Of a DNA stretch of 64,000 bases, positions 8,508-17,651 are shown in pieces (the stretch's first letter is position 1; each line of letters starts with the position of its first letter). A model generated the notes under the pieces. It was not told where the DNA came from. It saw nothing but the letters and a program-made list of their open reading frames with translations, and ran no database searches. The position numbers and the translations under genes are program-made. This DNA is from Candidatus Accumulibacter propinquus (GTDB lineage Bacteria; Pseudomonadota; Gammaproteobacteria; Burkholderiales; Rhodocyclaceae). Where the stretch lies: NCBI GenBank assembly GCA_016714935.1, contig JADKBU010000031.1, positions 1 through 64,000 on the forward strand. The letters are read 5' to 3'.

Positions 8508-8532
8508 AGGAGGCCTTTTCGGCCTCTTTTGT
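8508..8532 (+). terminator. Rho-independent terminator of the cytochrome c5 gene
   Basis: A 6-bp GC-rich stem (GAGGCC at 8510-8515 with GGCCTC at 8521-8526) with a TTTTC loop is followed by TTTT. It begins about 30 bases after the stop codon. Confidence 0.85.
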
Positions 8533-8577
8533 CTTTCGCCGGCGGCTTGCCCGAAGCGGCAGCATGCAGCGCCGCCT

Positions 8578-10572
8578 TCATTGCACCTTGCCAAGGATGG
8601 CTTTCAGCGCTGAAAAGCGTTGCGCGTTGGCGGCTTTGTCCGGCGCGGCCGCCGCCTTGCCTCCGATGAAGCGCAGGTCTTCGCTACCCATCTCGGCGAT
8701 GAAGCGTGAGGCCTGACAGGGGATCAGTTCTCGACCCTGCTGGTGCTTTTCGGAATAACTCAGGTGCAGCGAGCGTTGTGCGCGTGTGATGCCGACGTAC
8801 ATCAGGCGCCGTTCTTCCTCGATGCGCTCTGCCGACTGTGCTTCGCGGTGAGGCAGAATGCCTTCCTCGACGCCGATCAGGAAGACGTGCTTGAACTCCA
8901 GACCCTTCGCGGCGTGCAGTGTCGACAGCTGGACCGCGTCGACCTCGGCATCCTGTCTGTCGAGCATGCTGATCAGCGCGATACTCTGGGTGAGGTCAAT
9001 CAGCGTTTTCTGCTCCTCCTCGCCCTTCCTGCTCAGCCAGTCGCAGAACTCCTTGACGTTGCCCCACTTGACCCCGGCGGCGCGCGCCTCATCCTGGTCG
9101 TATAGCCACGCCTCGTAAGCAATCGCGGTCAGCAGGTCGGGAAGCACCTGGGCGGCAGGTTCCTGCTGGGCACGCAGTTGCAGGCGGTTGATGAAGTTGC
9201 AGAACTCGAGCAGTGGTGTCAGTTGGCGCGCTTGCAGACGCTGTGCAAGACCGTGTTCGAATGCCGCAGCGAAGAGCGAAGTCTGGCGCTCGCCGGCGTA
9301 GCTGCCGAGTGCCTGCAGCGTGCCGGTACCGATACCCCGCTTGGGGGTGCTGACGGCGCGCAGGAAGGCTGGGTCGTCGTCGCTGTTGGCCAGCAGACGC
9401 AGGTAGGCCGTGAGGTCCCTGATTTCCGCCTTTTCGAAGAAGGACTGCCCACCGGACAGGAGATAGGGGATCCGCTGGTTGCGCAGGAACTGTTCGACGG
9501 CCCGCGCCTGGAAGTTGCCGCGATAGAGGATCGCGTAATCCCGGAACGCTCCCTGATGTTCGAAGCGATGCGCCTGCAGCTTCATGACGACCGACTCCGC
9601 TTCCTTTTCCTTGTCCGGGCAGGCATTTACGGTGATCTGATCGCCGTGTCCCAGGTCCGACCACAGCTTCTTGTCGAACAGTTTTTCGTTGTGCGAGATC
9701 AAGGCGTTGGCCGCCTTGAGGATGCGCACGGTCGAGCGATAGTTCTGTTCGAGCTTGATCAGCCTGAGGTTCGGATAGTCGCGCGGCAGTCCTCGCAGGT
9801 TGGCGATGTCGGCGCCCCGCCAGCCATAGATCGCCTGGTCATCGTCGCCAACGGCGGTGAATGCGGCGCGCGGTCCGGCCAGGAGCTTGAGCAGCTTGTA
9901 CTGGCTGGCGTTGGTGTCCTGGTACTCATCGACCAGCAGATAACGCAGGCGATTTTGCCATTTGTCGCGCACGCCCGGCTGGCTTTCGAAAAGCGCCACG
10001 GGCAAGGCGATCAGATCATCGAAGTCGACCGCCTGATAAGCCTGCAGGGTGGCCGAATAACTCGCGAACGCGTTTGCCGCGAGTGTTTCGGTTTCGTCCC
10101 GGGCGTTTCTCCGTGCTTCGTCCGGCGAGATCAGGGTGCTTTTCCAGTTTGAGATCAGTGCCTGCAGTTTTCTTATGGTGGCCTTGTCGGTGCTGCCGGC
10201 AAGTTCCGAGACGATGCCAAGGCAGTCGCTGGAATCAAGAATCGAGAAGGTCGGTTTGTAGCCCAGCGTGCCGGCGTCCTCGCGGAGGATGCGCACACCG
10301 AGCGCGTGAAAGGTCGATATCGTGAGGTTGCGCGAGGGCTTGCCGGTGAGCAGCCTGTGCACACGCGTCTGCATCTCGCGCGCCGCCTTGTTGGTAAACG
10401 TGATGGCGGCAATGTTGCTCGGGCTGAAGCCGCAGGACTCGATCAGGTACACGATTTTCTCGGTAATGACGCGCGTCTTGCCCGAGCCGGCGCCGGCCAA
10501 TACCAGCAGCGGGCCGTCGAGGTAGCGGATCGCTTCGCGTTGCGGAGGGTTCAGAACAGACATCGCGGACAA
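8578..10572 (-). CDS. rep: ATP-dependent DNA helicase Rep (SF1A, UvrD family)
   Basis: The 664-residue protein has all the UvrD/Rep motifs in order: Q motif LNPPQREAIRYLDGP, Walker A GAGSGKTRVI, motif Ia ITFTNKAAREM, Walker B LLVDEYQDTN, motif III GDDDQAIYGWRGAD, motif IV LEQNYRST, and the C-terminal motif V/VI block LSTLHAAKGLEF and RLMYVGITRA. Length agrees with E. coli Rep (673). Rep is a 3'-5' single-strand translocase that clears proteins ahead of replication forks. The reading frame may start at residue 1 or at the methionine three residues on. It converges on the cytochrome gene and is separated from it by the terminator. Confidence 0.93.
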   Translation of the reverse strand: MSAMSVLNPPQREAIRYLDGPLLVLAGAGSGKTRVITEKIVYLIESCGFSPSNIAAITFTNKAAREMQTRVHRLLTGKPSRNLTISTFHALGVRILREDAGTLGYKPTFSILDSSDCLGIVSELAGSTDKATIRKLQALISNWKSTLISPDEARRNARDETETLAANAFASYSATLQAYQAVDFDDLIALPVALFESQPGVRDKWQNRLRYLLVDEYQDTNASQYKLLKLLAGPRAAFTAVGDDDQAIYGWRGADIANLRGLPRDYPNLRLIKLEQNYRSTVRILKAANALISHNEKLFDKKLWSDLGHGDQITVNACPDKEKEAESVVMKLQAHRFEHQGAFRDYAILYRGNFQARAVEQFLRNQRIPYLLSGGQSFFEKAEIRDLTAYLRLLANSDDDPAFLRAVSTPKRGIGTGTLQALGSYAGERQTSLFAAAFEHGLAQRLQARQLTPLLEFCNFINRLQLRAQQEPAAQVLPDLLTAIAYEAWLYDQDEARAAGVKWGNVKEFCDWLSRKGEEEQKTLIDLTQSIALISMLDRQDAEVDAVQLSTLHAAKGLEFKHVFLIGVEEGILPHREAQSAERIEEERRLMYVGITRAQRSLHLSYSEKHQQGRELIPCQASRFIAEMGSEDLRFIGGKAAAAPDKAANAQRFSALKAILGKVQ

Positions 10573-10689
10573 GGGCTGGAACGGGGCGCGATTCTAGCAC
10601 GCCACCGAGCCGGTGCCAGACAGCCGGAATCTGCCGGGGAGAGAGCACCGACACTTGCGGTCGCGGTGTGCTCGGGTTGATCGCCTCGA

Positions 10690-10718
10690 TTGACCGGACT
10701 AGCGACTTGTGATGTAAT
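10690..10718 (+). promoter_or_regulatory. Candidate sigma-70 promoter in the 307-base gap before tRNA-Val
   Basis: TTGACC at 10690-10695 and TGTAAT at 10713-10718 are separated by 17 bases. Transcription would begin near 10725, some 155 bases before the tRNA-Val gene. Nothing else in 10573-10879 is recognisable as a gene; the only open frame there runs through the tRNA and is discarded. The long leader could simply be trimmed or could hold a small RNA. Confidence 0.4.
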
Positions 10719-10879
10719 CGCAGCTCCTGTGGCTTACGGTGGAGATACGGTGCAGCGCTTTCAGTTTGACGGTGGCACTGGACCTAAGCAGCATGGATTG
10801 TGCAGGAGTGCCCGTTGCTGCGTCTGGCCGGTTGCCGGTCGTGTCTTGGCTGTCAGGGGCATCCACAATACAGGAACTT

Positions 10880-10954
10880 GGGCGATTAACTCAGTGGTAG
10901 AGTGCCACCTTCACACGGTGGAAGTCAGTGGTTCGAACCCACTATCGCCCACCA
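10880..10954 (+). tRNA. tRNA-Val (anticodon CAC)
   Basis: The sequence has acceptor GGGCGAT paired with ATCGCCC, a D arm with AACTCAGTGGTAGAG, anticodon stem CCACC/GGTGG enclosing loop TTCACAC (anticodon CAC, reading GUG), T arm with GGTTCGAACCC, discriminator A and encoded CCA. It is a complete cloverleaf. Confidence 0.95.
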
Positions 10955-11054
10955 TCACAGCTGTTGATATGGGGCTGTCGAACGTCCTGGCAGGCGTTCA
11001 ACGACAATCCAAGAGAGTAATTCGCGGTTAACCTCGCTACCCCACCACCGAGAT

Positions 11055-11349
11055 ATGACCACTACGCCCGCACTCCTCTTTCATCATCGTCGGTCTAACC
11101 ATCGCGGGCAAGAAGTTTCGGCCGAGCGACTGGGCGGAGAGACTCTGTGGTGTTCTGTCGGCTTTTGGTGCCGAGAAGAAAATGCGCTATTCCCCTTATG
11201 TCGGTCCGCGGAACTACAAAGGTGAGAAGGCGGTTTACGTGGACGGTCGGTTGTACGAAGTTGAGCCGATGGCTTATCGTTTTGTCCTTCATTTTGCTCA
11301 GGACAACGATCTGCAACTGATTCAGGACGTCGCTGCGACCAGCTCGTAG
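11055..11349 (+). pseudogene. DUF3579-family protein with an N-terminal single-base frameshift
   Basis: From the in-frame stop backwards, an uninterrupted frame encodes IIVGLTIAGKKFRPSDWAER and then about 70 further residues ending near FAQDNDLQLIQDVAATSS, which I recognise as the small betaproteobacterial DUF3579 family (about 95-100 residues). This frame has no usable start: a stop codon lies just upstream. The neighbouring frame supplies ATG at 11055 and MTTTPALLF, the expected N-terminus. Joining the two requires removal of one base near 11079-11082. Function is unknown; in related genomes the gene is a short conserved soluble protein. Either the base is a sequencing error or the gene is inactive here. 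Confidence 0.7.
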
Positions 11350-11397
11350 GTGTCTGTGGCTAATGGCGCGCTGTCGCGCGCCCGTAGTTTCTGACCG

Positions 11398-14300
11398 ATG
11401 ACCGCCAAGCCTCCCGGGTCGGTTCCCCCGCGTGCCTCCAGCAGCCCTTTCGCCGATTGTCTGGCCGTCGACCAGCGTCGACTGCGCTCCCTGGCGCGCG
11501 ATCTCAGGCACCTTTTTGGCGGCAAACGTGAGGCGCTGTCGGCCGAGCACGACCGCCTCCTGGGACAGTCGCGTGCCGCCGTCGCCGCGCGCCGCGCGCG
11601 CTTGCCGACACCGGAGTTTGCCGACGATCTGCCGGTCAACTTGCGCCGCGCGGAAATTGCGGCGCTGATCGACAAGAACCCGGTGGTGATCGTCTGCGGT
11701 GAAACGGGTTCGGGAAAAACCACGCAGATTCCGAAGATCTGTCTCGAAATCGGGCGCGGCACGACGGGTCTGATCGGCCATACGCAGCCGCGACGCATCG
11801 CCGCACGTGCCACCGCTGCACGCCTCGCGCAGGAGCTGCGGGGCGAGTTGGGGCGTCTGGTCGGATACAAGATTCGCTTCAGCGACCGGACTTCGCCAGA
11901 CGCCTTCATCAAGCTGATGACCGACGGCATTCTGCTCGCCGAAACGCAGGGCGACCCCTGGCTGGAGCAGTACGACACGCTGATCATCGACGAGGCACAC
12001 GAGCGCAGCCTGAACATCGACTTCCTGCTCGGCTTCCTCAAACAGTTGCTGCCAAAGCGGCGTGACCTGAAACTGATCATCACCTCGGCGACGATCGACG
12101 CCGAACGCTTTTCGCAGCACTTTGACGGCGCGCCGGTGATCGAGGTGTCGGGCCGGCTGTATCCGGTTGAAGTGCGTTATCGTCCGCTGCAGACCGAGAA
12201 GGAGGAAACCGCCCCGGACGACGAACGCGACCTTTACGACGCGATCGCCGACGCCTGCGACGAGTTGCATCGTGTCGGGCCGGGCGATGTCCTGGTCTTT
12301 CTGCCGGGTGAACGCGAGATTCGCGAGGCGGCCGAGGCGCTGCGCAAGCACCACCCACCGCACACCGAGATCCTGCCCCTGTTTGCCCGGCTCTCGGCCG
12401 AGGAACAGGGGCGGATTTTCAAACCGCATGTCGGCAGCCGGATCGTTCTGGCGACCAACGTCGCCGAAACCTCGCTGACCGTTCCCGGCATCCGCTACGT
12501 CGTCGATTCGGGCCTGGCGCGCGTCAAGCGTTATTCGTACCGCAACAAGGTCGAGCAACTACAGATCGAGAGAATCGCCCAGGCTTCGGCCAACCAGCGG
12601 GCAGGGCGCTGCGGCCGGGTGGCCGCGGGCGTCTGCATCCGCCTCTACGGCGAGCAGGATTTCGCGCTGCGACCGGTCTACGCCGATCCGGAAATCATGC
12701 GCGCCTCGCTGGCCGGGGTGATCCTGCGCATGAAAGCCCTGCGCCTCGGCGACATCGAGGACTTTCCGTTTCTCGACGCGCCACCGCGCAAGGCGGTCAG
12801 CGACGGTTACCAGTTGCTGCTCGAACTCGGCGCGGTCAGCGCCGAGCATGCGTTGACCGCGATCGGCCAGGAACTGGCGAAAATGCCGCTCGATCCGCGC
12901 TTGGGCAGGATGATCGTCGCCGCGCGCGACGAAGGGTGTCTGCGCGAGGTGCTGGTGATTGCCGCCGCGCTTTCGGTGCAGGACCCGCGCGAGCGGCCGC
13001 AGGAGCGGCAGGGTACGGCCGACGCGGCACACCGGAAGTTTGCCGACGAGAAGTCGGAGTTTCTCTCCTGGCTGCGGCTCTGGGACTGGTATCAGGCCGA
13101 ATTCGAGCACCGCAAGTCGCAACGCAAACTCGTCGAGGCGTGTCATGAGAACTACCTCTCCGCGCTGCGCATGCGCGAGTGGCGGGACATCCACAGCCAG
13201 CTGCACGCGCTGGTCGTCGAGCAGCAGTGGCACGAGAACCAGTTGCCGGCGACTTACGACGCGGTTCATCGTGCACTGCTTGCCGGCTTGCTCGGCAACA
13301 TCGGCTGCAAATCGGAAGAGTCGGCGTATTACCTGGGTGCGCGCGGCATCAAGTTTCTGATCCATCCGGGATCGGCACTGCAGAAAAAGGCCGGCAAGTG
13401 GCTCGTCGCCGCTGAAATCAGTGAAACGACACGCCTGTTTGCCCGCTGCGTCGCGCGCATCGAACCTGAATGGCTGGAGCGGGTAGGCGCGCACCTGCTC
13501 AAGCGAAGCTGGTTCGACCCGCACTGGGAGAAGAAGGTGATGCAGGCGATCGCTTTCGAGCGGATGACCTTGTACGGGATCGTCGTCGATCCTCGCCGGC
13601 GGGTGAACTTCGGGCCGCTGGACCCGCAGGCGGCGCGCGAGCTGTTCATCCGCCAGGCGCTGGTCGGCGGCGAAGTCAGCGACGAGTTCGAACGGCGCTG
13701 GGGGTTCTTTACCCACAACCAGCAGTTGATGCTGGAAATCGAAACGCTGGAGCACAAGTCGCGCCGGCCGGACGTGCTGGTTGACGACGAGTTGATCTTT
13801 GCGTTCTACGACGGGATTGTTCCCGAGGGCATCTACAGCGGTGCGAGCTTCGACAAGTGGCGGCGTGAGAGCGAACGCGAAACTCCGCGCCTGCTCTACC
13901 TGCAGCGCGAAGACCTGATGCGGCACGAAGCCGCCGGCGTCACCAGCGAGGCCTTTCCGCATCAGTTGCGGCTCGCTGGTGTCGATTACGAACTGGGTTA
14001 CCACTTCGAACCCGGCAGCGCGCGCGACGGCGTGACCCTGACCGTGCCGCTGGCACAACTGAACCAGATCCCCGCCGCACGTTGCGAGTGGCTGGTGCCG
14101 GGGCTGCTCAAGGAAAAAGTGCTGCAACTGGTGAAGACGCTGCCGCAGCGCTTGCGTGCCAAACTGGTGCCGGTACCCGATTTCGCCGCGGAATTTGTCG
14201 CGCAGGTGCAACCGGCGGACAAACCGCTGGTGATGGCGCTGATCGCCTTCATTCTGCAATCGCGCGGGCTGAACGCGCGTGGCTGGGAGATCACGCCGGA

Positions 14301-15330
14301 TGCGTTTCGCCCGGACGCTCTGCCGGCGCACCTCGCGTTCAATTTTCGCCTGCTGGACGAGAATGGGCGCCAGCTGGCGATGAGCCGCAGCCTGAGTGAA
14401 CTGCGCGCCGAGTGGGGGCGCGAGGCGAAACAGGAATTCTCCGAGTTGCACGAAACCCCTGGCGAGTATGTCGGGATGCAGGACTGGACTTTTGGTGCCT
14501 TGCCGGAACTGATGGAGGTCGGACTGAGCGGCGGTCAGCGCGTGCTCGGTCACCCAGGGCTGGTTGACGACGGCGACAGCGTCTCTTTGACCGTCTTCGA
14601 CTCCCCTGAAGAGGCGCGCCAGGCACACCGGGCGGGGCTCTTGCGGCTGTTCATGCTGCAGTTTCGCGAACCGCTGAAATACCTCGAAAAGAACTTGCCG
14701 GGGCTCACCCAGATGGCGATGCAGTTCATGACGCTCGGAACGCTCGACGAACTGCGTCGGCAGTTGCTTGATCTGACCGTTGCGCGGGCCTGTCTGCTCG
14801 ATTCCTGGCCGACCGACGCGGCGGGTTTCAAGGCGCGTTGCGCCGAGGCAAGACCACGGCTTGGCCTGCTGGCGCAGGAAATCTGTCGACTGGTCGGGCA
14901 GATCCTCAGCGATTGGCTGGCTCTGCAGAAGAAGCTCCCGGCCTTCAAGGCCTTCGGTACCACCGTACAGGATGTCGAAGGACAATTGGGGCGGTTGATC
15001 GGCAAGCGTTTCATCATCGACACACCGTTCGAGCGTCTGCAGCATTATCCGCGTTATCTCAAGGCGATCATGCTGCGCCTGGACAAGCTCAAGGCGGGAG
15101 GTAGCGCGGGTGCCGTGCGCGATACCCGCCTGCTGGCCGAAATGGCGCCGTTGTGGGGCAATTACCAGCGACGCGCCAGTGTGCTCGCCCGGCAGGGAGT
15201 GCACGACGCACAACTCGAACAATTCCGTTGGCTGCTAGAAGAGTTGCGCGTGCAGTTGTTCGCTCAGGAATTACGCACGCCGGTGCCGGTATCGAGCAAG
15301 CGTTTGCAGAAAATGTGGGAAGGCATGTGA
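11398..15330 (+). CDS. hrpA: ATP-dependent RNA helicase HrpA
   Basis: At 1310 residues this is full-length HrpA. The DEAH helicase core holds Walker A GETGSGKTTQIPK (about residues 101-113), the IIDEAHERSLN motif II, SATIDAERFS motif III, and QRAGRCGRVAAG motif VI, followed by the helicase-associated winged and ratchet domains, an OB-fold region and the long C-terminal DUF3418 region. HrpA works on structured RNA and on stalled or colliding ribosomes in gammaproteobacteria. The ATG at 11398 begins 48 bases after the DUF3579 stop. The gene reads outward alone toward the EI24 gene 33 bases downstream, so the three genes may form a unit. Confidence 0.95.
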   Translation: MTAKPPGSVPPRASSSPFADCLAVDQRRLRSLARDLRHLFGGKREALSAEHDRLLGQSRAAVAARRARLPTPEFADDLPVNLRRAEIAALIDKNPVVIVCGETGSGKTTQIPKICLEIGRGTTGLIGHTQPRRIAARATAARLAQELRGELGRLVGYKIRFSDRTSPDAFIKLMTDGILLAETQGDPWLEQYDTLIIDEAHERSLNIDFLLGFLKQLLPKRRDLKLIITSATIDAERFSQHFDGAPVIEVSGRLYPVEVRYRPLQTEKEETAPDDERDLYDAIADACDELHRVGPGDVLVFLPGEREIREAAEALRKHHPPHTEILPLFARLSAEEQGRIFKPHVGSRIVLATNVAETSLTVPGIRYVVDSGLARVKRYSYRNKVEQLQIERIAQASANQRAGRCGRVAAGVCIRLYGEQDFALRPVYADPEIMRASLAGVILRMKALRLGDIEDFPFLDAPPRKAVSDGYQLLLELGAVSAEHALTAIGQELAKMPLDPRLGRMIVAARDEGCLREVLVIAAALSVQDPRERPQERQGTADAAHRKFADEKSEFLSWLRLWDWYQAEFEHRKSQRKLVEACHENYLSALRMREWRDIHSQLHALVVEQQWHENQLPATYDAVHRALLAGLLGNIGCKSEESAYYLGARGIKFLIHPGSALQKKAGKWLVAAEISETTRLFARCVARIEPEWLERVGAHLLKRSWFDPHWEKKVMQAIAFERMTLYGIVVDPRRRVNFGPLDPQAARELFIRQALVGGEVSDEFERRWGFFTHNQQLMLEIETLEHKSRRPDVLVDDELIFAFYDGIVPEGIYSGASFDKWRRESERETPRLLYLQREDLMRHEAAGVTSEAFPHQLRLAGVDYELGYHFEPGSARDGVTLTVPLAQLNQIPAARCEWLVPGLLKEKVLQLVKTLPQRLRAKLVPVPDFAAEFVAQVQPADKPLVMALIAFILQSRGLNARGWEITPDAFRPDALPAHLAFNFRLLDENGRQLAMSRSLSELRAEWGREAKQEFSELHETPGEYVGMQDWTFGALPELMEVGLSGGQRVLGHPGLVDDGDSVSLTVFDSPEEARQAHRAGLLRLFMLQFREPLKYLEKNLPGLTQMAMQFMTLGTLDELRRQLLDLTVARACLLDSWPTDAAGFKARCAEARPRLGLLAQEICRLVGQILSDWLALQKKLPAFKAFGTTVQDVEGQLGRLIGKRFIIDTPFERLQHYPRYLKAIMLRLDKLKAGGSAGAVRDTRLLAEMAPLWGNYQRRASVLARQGVHDAQLEQFRWLLEELRVQLFAQELRTPVPVSSKRLQKMWEGM

Positions 15331-15363
15331 ACCCGCATCCACGCGGGCCAGAGGAGACGGAGT

Positions 15364-16116
15364 ATGACTGATGTTGGGCTGGCACTGCTGCGCAGTATCA
15401 AGACCCTCGGACAGGGGCGGGTGTGGCTGCTGGTGTTTGGACCGGCGGTGTTGGGGTTGCTGGTCTGGGTCGGGTTGGCGGTTTTCTCTCTCGAATGGCT
15501 GATTGCCAGCCTGGTCGAGCAGCCCCCGCTGAGCTGGCTGGCCGGTTGGGGGGTACTCTGGCTGGCCAAGCTCGCGGCCGCGCTCGGCGGCTGGCTGCTG
15601 ATCCTCGCCGCGGCCTTCGTTACCGCAATGCTGCTGGCGGCGATCTTCGTGATGCCCTTGCTGCTGGAGGTCGTGTCATCGACCGACTATCCGGAGTTGG
15701 CACGCCTCGGCAAGGACAGTCTGGCTGGAGCGGTTGTGAACAGCCTGGTGGCGGTGCTGGTGTTTACTGTCGGCTGGCTGCTGACCCTGCCGTTGTGGCT
15801 GATCCCCGGGCTGGCGCTGCTGCTGCCGGTGCTGTGGATGGCCTGGCTGACCCGTCGCACCTTTGCTTACGACGCACTGGCCGTGCACGCGACGGTTGAC
15901 GAGTGGCGCCTGCTGCGCCGCCAGCACGGCTTCCCGATGTTGCTGCTCGGCGTCATCCTGGCGCTGCTCGCACACATTCCGGTCATTGGCCTGCTGACGC
16001 CGACGCTGGCGGCTCTGGCTTATACTCACTACTGCCTGGAGGCGCTGCGTCGGCTGCGACAGGGAGCCGTGGTCACGGTGATCGGCCAGCAACCCATATT
16101 GAAGGAGCTGCGATGA
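15364..16116 (+). CDS. EI24 domain (CysZ-like) inner-membrane protein
   Basis: The 250-residue protein contains about five to six long hydrophobic segments with an intervening amphipathic region containing VSSTDYPELARLGKDS and the DEWRLLRRQHGFPMLL stretch seen in EI24/DUF540 proteins. CysZ members transport sulfate, but many EI24 proteins in this class have no known role and no cysteine biosynthesis gene adjoins this one. The stop overlaps the next ATG (ATGA), so it is co-translated with the MoaB-like gene; a GAAGGAG site inside its last codons serves that gene. Confidence 0.8.
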   Translation: MTDVGLALLRSIKTLGQGRVWLLVFGPAVLGLLVWVGLAVFSLEWLIASLVEQPPLSWLAGWGVLWLAKLAAALGGWLLILAAAFVTAMLLAAIFVMPLLLEVVSSTDYPELARLGKDSLAGAVVNSLVAVLVFTVGWLLTLPLWLIPGLALLLPVLWMAWLTRRTFAYDALAVHATVDEWRLLRRQHGFPMLLLGVILALLAHIPVIGLLTPTLAALAYTHYCLEALRRLRQGAVVTVIGQQPILKELR

Positions 16117-16871
16117 GTTTCGGGGCGATCATCATCGGCGACGAGATCCTGTCGGGGAAACGTATCGACCGGCACTTCACGAAAATCGCCGAGCTGTTGC
16201 GAGTGCGCGGCTTGCGCCTGGCGTGGGCAGAATACCTCGGCGACGAGCGCCCGCGCATCACCGCGGCGCTGCAGCGCAGCCTGGCCGCCGGTGAGGTGGT
16301 GTTCTGCTTTGGCGGTATCGGCAATACACCCGACGACCATACCCGCCAGGCGGTGGCGGCGGCGCTGGGCGTCGACCTGGTCCTGCATCCCGATGCCGAA
16401 CGCGAGATCCGTGCGCGTTTCGGCGCTGAGATCAATGATGTTCGCCTGCTGCTCGGCACCTTCCCGCGCGGCGTGGACATCATTCCGAACCCGTTCAACC
16501 GCATTCCCGGTTTCCGCGTACGCGATCACCATTTTCTCCCGGGTTTTCCGCAGATGGCTCACCCGATGGCAGAGTGGGTGCTCGACACCTTCTATGGGCA
16601 TCTCTTCAACCAGCGGCCAACGGTCGAAGAGGCATTCCTGCTGACCGGTACGAATGCTTACGAGAGCGCGCTGCTCGGCCTGATGGAACGTATCGTTGCC
16701 GAGTTTCCAACGCTACGGCTGTTCAGCCTGCCGTCGATCTCCGACGACGGGCAGCGGCGGCACCTGGAACTGGGCGTCGAAGGCGATCCGACCCTCGTTG
16801 AGCGGGCAATGGCGACGATCCGCCAGGAGGTCGAGCGGCGCGGGATCACCTGGCGGTCGCGACCACAGTAA
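16113..16871 (+). CDS. MoaB/MogA-fold protein, CinA N-terminal domain-like
   Basis: The 252-residue protein opens with MSFGAIIIGDEILSGKRIDRH, the molybdopterin-binding fold signature of the CinA N-terminal/MoCF_biosynth group, and contains GGIGNTPDDHTRQAVAAALG (residues about 67-86), the conserved loop that in MogA binds the pterin. The C-terminal third is variable and the CinA amidase domain is absent. Many betaproteobacteria carry such a single-domain competence/damage-inducible protein A relative; its substrate is unsettled (nucleotide pyrophosphatase or pterin binding). Coupling to an EI24 protein is seen in this order here. A strong terminator follows. Confidence 0.85.
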   Translation: MSFGAIIIGDEILSGKRIDRHFTKIAELLRVRGLRLAWAEYLGDERPRITAALQRSLAAGEVVFCFGGIGNTPDDHTRQAVAAALGVDLVLHPDAEREIRARFGAEINDVRLLLGTFPRGVDIIPNPFNRIPGFRVRDHHFLPGFPQMAHPMAEWVLDTFYGHLFNQRPTVEEAFLLTGTNAYESALLGLMERIVAEFPTLRLFSLPSISDDGQRRHLELGVEGDPTLVERAMATIRQEVERRGITWRSRPQ

Positions 16872-16883
16872 GCCCCCCGGAAA

Positions 16884-16911
16884 ACAAAAAACCCCGACCA
16901 GAGTCGGGGTT
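16884..16911. terminator. Bidirectional intrinsic terminator between the MoaB-like gene and the phasins
   Basis: A 9-bp stem AACCCCGAC (16890-16898) pairs with GTCGGGGTT (16903-16911) around a short loop. Runs of A on the left (AAAACAAAAA) give U-rich tails for minus-strand transcripts coming from the phasin side, while the plus strand has only TTT after the stem, so it is stronger for the phasins. Confidence 0.8.
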
Positions 16912-16940
16912 TCGCGCCGATCAGGTGCGGCAGAATCTGA

Positions 16941-17483
16941 TCATTTCTTCGTGAGTGCGGCGGCGGCCTGGGCGGTGGCGTTGCTGGCTGCCTTGACGTT
17001 GGTGTCGACGATGTCGGTCACTTGCTTGGCCATCTGCGACATGTTCTCGAAGGCCGTATTCGAAGCGTTCAGTAGCTGCTTCACCGCGGCGCCGAAAACG
17101 TCGCCGGCGATCGGGGTGGCGCCGGTTTTTTCAATCAGGCCCGCTGCATTGTGGCGGATGTTGCTGTACTGCTCTTCCAGCACGGATGTGACTTCGCGCT
17201 GCAGATTGGCCGACAGATCGTAGAGGCTCCGCGAGTACTCCATGAGCTTGTCTACGTTCGGACGCGCCAGCGAGGCGGCAACGTCCTTCAACTGCTGTGG
17301 GTCCCTGACGCCGAGAAGCTGTTGCGTGCCGGTGGTGCCGGTGTTGAACAGTTCGCGGCTGGCGGCGAGGTTAAGAGCGGACAACTGCTCCAGTCCGTGG
17401 AAAGCAGTGCGAGCGAGAGTCAGCAACACTTGGGCACTGGCTTTTTGGCTTTGGGCGAGTTGTTCGAGATCGATGGTGCTCAT
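16941..17483 (-). CDS. Phasin family protein (Phasin_2), PHA granule protein
   Basis: From ATG at 17483, preceded by GGAGATATCC, the protein has 180 residues. It begins MSTIDLEQLAQSQKAS and then consists of long amphipathic helices with LARTAFHGLEQLSALNLAASRELF, the conserved phasin core, a middle block RDPQQLKDVAASLARPNVDKLMEYSRSLYDL, and an alanine-rich C-terminal tail ending in lysines. Phasins coat polyhydroxyalkanoate granules. It sits 168 bases downstream of a second phasin on the same strand and is probably co-transcribed. The alanine- and threonine-rich end with many Lys residues is typical of the family. Confidence 0.93.
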   Translation of the reverse strand: MSTIDLEQLAQSQKASAQVLLTLARTAFHGLEQLSALNLAASRELFNTGTTGTQQLLGVRDPQQLKDVAASLARPNVDKLMEYSRSLYDLSANLQREVTSVLEEQYSNIRHNAAGLIEKTGATPIAGDVFGAAVKQLLNASNTAFENMSQMAKQVTDIVDTNVKAASNATAQAAAALTKK

Positions 17484-17651
17484 GGATATCTCCGAGAATG
17501 GCAATGGTGAAACTGGTGAAACTCGTGGCGGATACTTGCTGAAGCATGCAGCCAAACCTTCGTGAGGCGCAGCCCTCGAACCAGGTCGGGGGCTTGCCGC
17601 AGGCTGTGTGCTCAGCTGTCGTTCAGGCCTTGGAACAGAACAGGTCGCGAC

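Noticed and set aside
12559..15222. An 887-codon open frame on the minus strand within hrpA
   Set aside because: It is the complement of strongly conserved HrpA coding sequence; long antisense frames are expected at this GC content, and its translation has no family features.
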